Source: Phycisphaerae bacterium
GTDB taxonomy: Bacteria > Planctomycetota > Phycisphaerae > SM23-33
Assembly (NCBI GenBank): GCA_022866005.1
Contig: JALHTV010000263.1
Coordinates: forward strand, 1 to 7,447
Reading direction: 5' to 3'
Length of the DNA: 7,447 bases
Part shown: positions 5,638 to 7,447 of the stretch, one piece after another
How positions within the stretch are numbered: position 1 is the stretch's first letter
Layout: the number at the start of each line of letters is the position of its first letter
Position numbers and translations under genes: made by a program
The notes under the pieces: generated by a model
The model's database searches: none
The model's input: the letters and a program-made list of their open reading frames with translations, nothing else
Told to the model about the DNA's origin: nothing

Positions 5638-5721
5638 TGCGGCCGAAAGGAGTTGAACCTTCACGCCCTTGCGGGCACAGGCTCCTGAAGCCTGCGCGTC
5701 TGCCAATTCCGCCACGGCCGC
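5638..5721 (-). tRNA. tRNA-Leu (anticodon CAG)
   Basis: Read on the minus strand: acceptor GCGGCCG (5721-5715) pairs fully with CGGCCGC (5645-5639), and the discriminator base is A at 5638. The D-arm has the AATTGGCAGA loop. The anticodon stem CAGGC/GCCTG encloses TTCAGGA, giving anticodon CAG (plus positions 5685-5687), which reads the Leu codon CUG that is very common here. A long variable arm (class II tRNA, GCCCGCAAGGGC) and a T-arm with TTCAACT are present. The 3' CCA is not encoded. Length is 84 nt without CCA. It lies 31 bp from the convergent stop of the SH3 gene. Confidence 0.96.
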
Positions 5722-5752
5722 GAACTTCGGGGCTGTGCTGCCGCCCCCGAGC

Positions 5753-5770
5753 AGCGCTACTGTAGGCGCT
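5753..5770. other. Inverted repeat over the -10 of the tRNA-Leu promoter
   Basis: AGCGC-TAC (5753-5760) is mirrored by GTA-G-GCGCT (5762-5770), a near-perfect inverted repeat with one extra base in one arm. It covers the -10 element and the region just before the predicted transcription start of the tRNA. It could be an operator, a start-site hairpin, or a chance match in GC-rich DNA. Confidence 0.35.
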
Positions 5771-5787
5771 CCTGGGGAACGTGTCAA
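5759..5787 (-). promoter_or_regulatory. Near-consensus promoter of tRNA-Leu
   Basis: On the minus strand a perfect TTGACA (5787-5782) is followed after 17 bp by TACAGT (5764-5759). The predicted start near 5752 leaves a leader of about 31 nt before the mature tRNA 5' end at 5721, for RNase P removal. This strength fits a highly transcribed stable RNA. Confidence 0.75.
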
Positions 5788-5804
5788 CCCCTGCACAAAG
5801 CCCT

Positions 5805-5834
5805 TTGAGCCGCAACCCCCGGCGCCGCTATAGT
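5805..5834 (+). promoter_or_regulatory. Promoter of the DHOD-like gene
   Basis: TTGAGC (5805-5810) and TATAGT (5829-5834, 5 of 6) are 18 bp apart. The predicted start near 5841 gives a leader of about 44 nt. A small hairpin, GGCC-TCGG-GGCC (5840-5851), would lie at the 5' end. The -35 boxes of this promoter and of the divergent tRNA promoter are 17 bp apart, so the two are back to back. Confidence 0.6.
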
Positions 5835-5884
5835 GGTCTGGCCTCGGGGCCGTACCCATCCGCGGGGCTGCAAGGAGAACCGCC

Positions 5885-6892
5885 ATGGACCTGTCCACAA
5901 CGTACATGGGCCTGAAACTGGCCAACCCCCTGGTCGTCTCCGCCTCGCCGCTGAGCATGGACGTGGGCACGGTGCAGAAGCTGGAAGACCACGGTGCCGC
6001 GGCCGTGGTGCTCGCGTCGCTGTTCGAGGAGCAGATCAAGCACGAGGCGGCCGAGCTGGAGTTCTACCTCCAGTACGGGGCCGACCGCTGGGCCGAATCG
6101 TTGACCTACTTTCCCCGCAAGGAGGACTACAAGGTCGGCCCGGAGGAGTACCTCGATCACATCGCCGCGCTGAAAAAGGCCGTCAAGATTCCCGTGATCG
6201 CCTCGCTGAACGGCATCTCCACCGGCGGGTGGATCTCCTACGCCCGCAAGGTCCAGGACGCCGGGGCCGACGGCATCGAGCTGAACGTCTACCTCATCCC
6301 CACTGACCCCCGCGTCGATGGCGCGCGGGTGGAGCAGGTGTATCTGGACGTCCTGGGGGCTGTGAAATCCGCGGTCCGTGTGCCGGTGGCGGTGAAGCTA
6401 TCGCCCTACTTTTCATCCACCGCATCGATGGCCGCGCGGCTGGACGCGGCCGGGGCCGACGCGCTGGTCCTGTTCAACCGCTTCTATCAGCCCGACATCG
6501 ACATCGACGCCCTCACCGTCCTGCCCCGTCTGGAGCTGTCCACGCCGTTTGAGGGCCGGCTGCCGTTGCGGTGGATCGCGATCCTCTACGGCAAGCTGAA
6601 GGCGTCGCTGGGGGCGACCACGGGCATTCACACGGCCGAGGACGTCGTCAATATGGTGATGGTTGGGGCGGACGTCACGATGATGTGCTCGGCCCTGCTG
6701 CGGCACGGCCCAGAATACCTGGCCAAGGTCCGCGCAGCCCTGGTGGAGATCATGCAGGCCAAGGGGTACGACACGCTCGCCGAGATGAAGGGCATCCTCA
6801 GCCAGCGGTCCTGCCCCGAGCCGGCGGTCTTCGAGCGGGCCAACTACATGAAGACGCTCCAGAGCTTCGGCTGGACGCCCACGAGGGAATAG
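5885..6892 (+). CDS. Dihydroorotate dehydrogenase-like flavoprotein (DHOD_like subfamily)
   Basis: A 335-residue TIM-barrel protein of the FMN-binding dihydroorotate dehydrogenase superfamily. Visible: NPLVVSASPLS (14-24, as in the DHOD N-terminus), VIASLNGISTGGW, GIELNVYLIPTDP (131-142), VKLSPYFS (170-177), LVLFNRFYQPDID (195-207), and GATTGIHTAEDVVNMVMVGADVTMMCSAL (243-271, the usual phosphate/FMN-binding end of the barrel). Length is normal for the DHOD-like group. In true DHODs the ELN is followed by S-C/S-P-N with the catalytic Cys or Ser; here it is VYLIPTDP, so that base is absent. The substrate is therefore unknown. In other genomes this subfamily is often next to pyruvate:ferredoxin oxidoreductase, not seen here. 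The ATG has AAGGAG (5872-5877) 7 nt upstream. cmk follows after 64 bp on the same strand. Confidence 0.9.
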   Translation: MDLSTTYMGLKLANPLVVSASPLSMDVGTVQKLEDHGAAAVVLASLFEEQIKHEAAELEFYLQYGADRWAESLTYFPRKEDYKVGPEEYLDHIAALKKAVKIPVIASLNGISTGGWISYARKVQDAGADGIELNVYLIPTDPRVDGARVEQVYLDVLGAVKSAVRVPVAVKLSPYFSSTASMAARLDAAGADALVLFNRFYQPDIDIDALTVLPRLELSTPFEGRLPLRWIAILYGKLKASLGATTGIHTAEDVVNMVMVGADVTMMCSALLRHGPEYLAKVRAALVEIMQAKGYDTLAEMKGILSQRSCPEPAVFERANYMKTLQSFGWTPTRE

Positions 6893-6944
6893 CCCCGCAA
6901 GCCCCGCCGCCGGAGATGCCCTACCCGGCTGGGGCGCGTTGCGT

Positions 6945-6950
6945 TACACT
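6945..6950 (+). promoter_or_regulatory. Candidate -10 box directly upstream of cmk (possible leaderless start)
   Basis: TACACT is followed by TCCGCC and then the cmk ATG, so predicted transcription would start on the start codon. No Shine-Dalgarno is present. The -35 region is poor. The spacing is the same as at acpS. A GC-rich stretch with GCCCC (6901-6905) and GGGGC (6931-6935) between the DHOD-like stop and this box could form a weak terminator hairpin. Confidence 0.35.
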
Positions 6951-6956
6951 TCCGCC

Positions 6957-7447
6957 ATGGTCATCACCATCGATGGGCCGGCCGGCAGCGGCAAGAGCAC
7001 CGCCGCCCGGGAACTCGCCAGGGCGTTGGGGATTGCCTTTCTGGACACCGGGGCCACGTACCGCGCCGTCACCCTCAAGGCCCTGCGAGAGGGTGTGGAC
7101 CCCAACGACACGGACGCGCTAGTCGCCGTCGCGAAGGGGGCGCGAATCGAAGTCATCCCGACCGAGCAAGGCGCTCGCGTGATGCTCGACGGGTGCGACG
7201 TCACGGCCGAGATCCGCTCCGTGGAAGTCACCGAGAACGCCCACTACGTGGCCGACAGCCCCCCGGTGCGGGAGGTGCTGGTGGCGTTGCAGCGGCGGCT
7301 CGGCGAGGGCCTGGGCAGCTTCGTCACCGAGGGGCGCGACCAGGGCTCGGTGGTCTTTCCCGAGGCGGACGTCAAGTTCTACCTGGACGCCTCCCCGCGT
7401 GTCCGCGCCGAGCGGCGCGCCGGCGAGCTGCACGCCACCGGCCAACA
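6957..7447 (+). CDS. cmk: Cytidylate kinase (N-terminal part; runs off right edge)
   Basis: Phosphorylates CMP and dCMP with ATP in pyrimidine nucleotide salvage and recycling, in the cytosol. About 163 residues are visible. Walker A is IDGPAGSGKSTAA (5-17, with K13 and S14). Next comes FLDTGATYRAVTLKAL, where the usual Met of LDTGAMYR is Thr, and then the CMP-binding insert region. GRDQGSVVFPEADVKFYLDAS begins at G126, where the common GRDIGT reads GRDQGS. RVRAERRAGEL follows before the window ends. The ATG at 6957 fits the family N-terminus exactly. There is no Shine-Dalgarno, and a TACACT box sits 6 nt upstream, so the transcript may be leaderless; read-through from the DHOD-like gene is also possible. 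Confidence 0.96.
   Translation, partial: MVITIDGPAGSGKSTAARELARALGIAFLDTGATYRAVTLKALREGVDPNDTDALVAVAKGARIEVIPTEQGARVMLDGCDVTAEIRSVEVTENAHYVADSPPVREVLVALQRRLGEGLGSFVTEGRDQGSVVFPEADVKFYLDASPRVRAERRAGELHATGQ

Noticed and set aside
5087..5815. Minus-strand open frame with GVG-type repeats covering the SH3 tail and tRNA
   Set aside because: It runs through the tRNA gene, and its repeats are only the reverse image of the Pro/Ala/Thr repeats of the real gene.
1..7447. Defence, mobile or secondary-metabolite system
   Set aside because: No transposase, integrase, nuclease, toxin-antitoxin, phage or biosynthetic core gene was seen. The genes are mostly housekeeping.

Overview
The window is GC-rich (roughly two thirds G+C by eye) and densely coded. 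It carries eight protein genes, two of them cut by the window edges, and one tRNA gene. There is no insertion sequence, CRISPR array, phage gene or rRNA. An LpxB gene shows a Gram-negative (diderm) cell that makes lipid A. A stand-alone tRNA-binding OB protein, a secreted two-SH3 protein with a Pro/Ala/Thr tail, a DHOD-like flavoprotein and high GC together suggest Planctomycetota, possibly the Phycisphaerae. That placement is inference; no marker here proves it.

Left part (1-2946). The 5' part of a class I mannose-6-phosphate isomerase gene (manA, minus strand, running off the left edge) is divergent from a small tRNA-binding/MetRS beta-like gene (675-1025, plus). A three-gene minus-strand cluster converges on the latter: a small unknown gene (2946-2680), then acpS (2623-2210), then lpxB (2199-1045). 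AcpS and LpxB are separated by only 10 bp. They link activation of acyl carrier protein, which supplies acyl chains, to the disaccharide step of lipid A synthesis. ManA could feed mannose-type sugars into the same envelope polysaccharides, but this is only a positional hint.

Middle part (2947-5606). A soluble sensor-less histidine kinase (3051-3818) is divergent from the small unknown gene. It is followed by a secreted protein (3981-5606) with a signal peptide, two SH3b domains, a helical region, a beta-rich domain and a low-complexity tail built partly from 12-residue repeats. This gene has its own strong promoter (TTGACA-N17-TAACGT), a stem-loop at the predicted 5' end of its mRNA, and a good Shine-Dalgarno sequence.

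Right part (5607-7447). A tRNA-Leu(CAG) gene on the minus strand has a near-consensus promoter. Divergent from it is a DHOD-like flavoprotein gene (5885-6892), followed by the start of cytidylate kinase (cmk, 6957 to the right edge). Both enzymes look pyrimidine-related by name, but the DHOD-like protein lacks the usual DHOD catalytic motif, so a pyrimidine role should not be assumed.

The window is mostly housekeeping; I found no defence system or other evident new machinery. The observations most worth following are: the TANNNT-N6-ATG arrangement without a Shine-Dalgarno at acpS and cmk (possible leaderless transcripts), the DHOD-like protein without a catalytic base, the repeat-tailed SH3 protein, and the orphan kinase.
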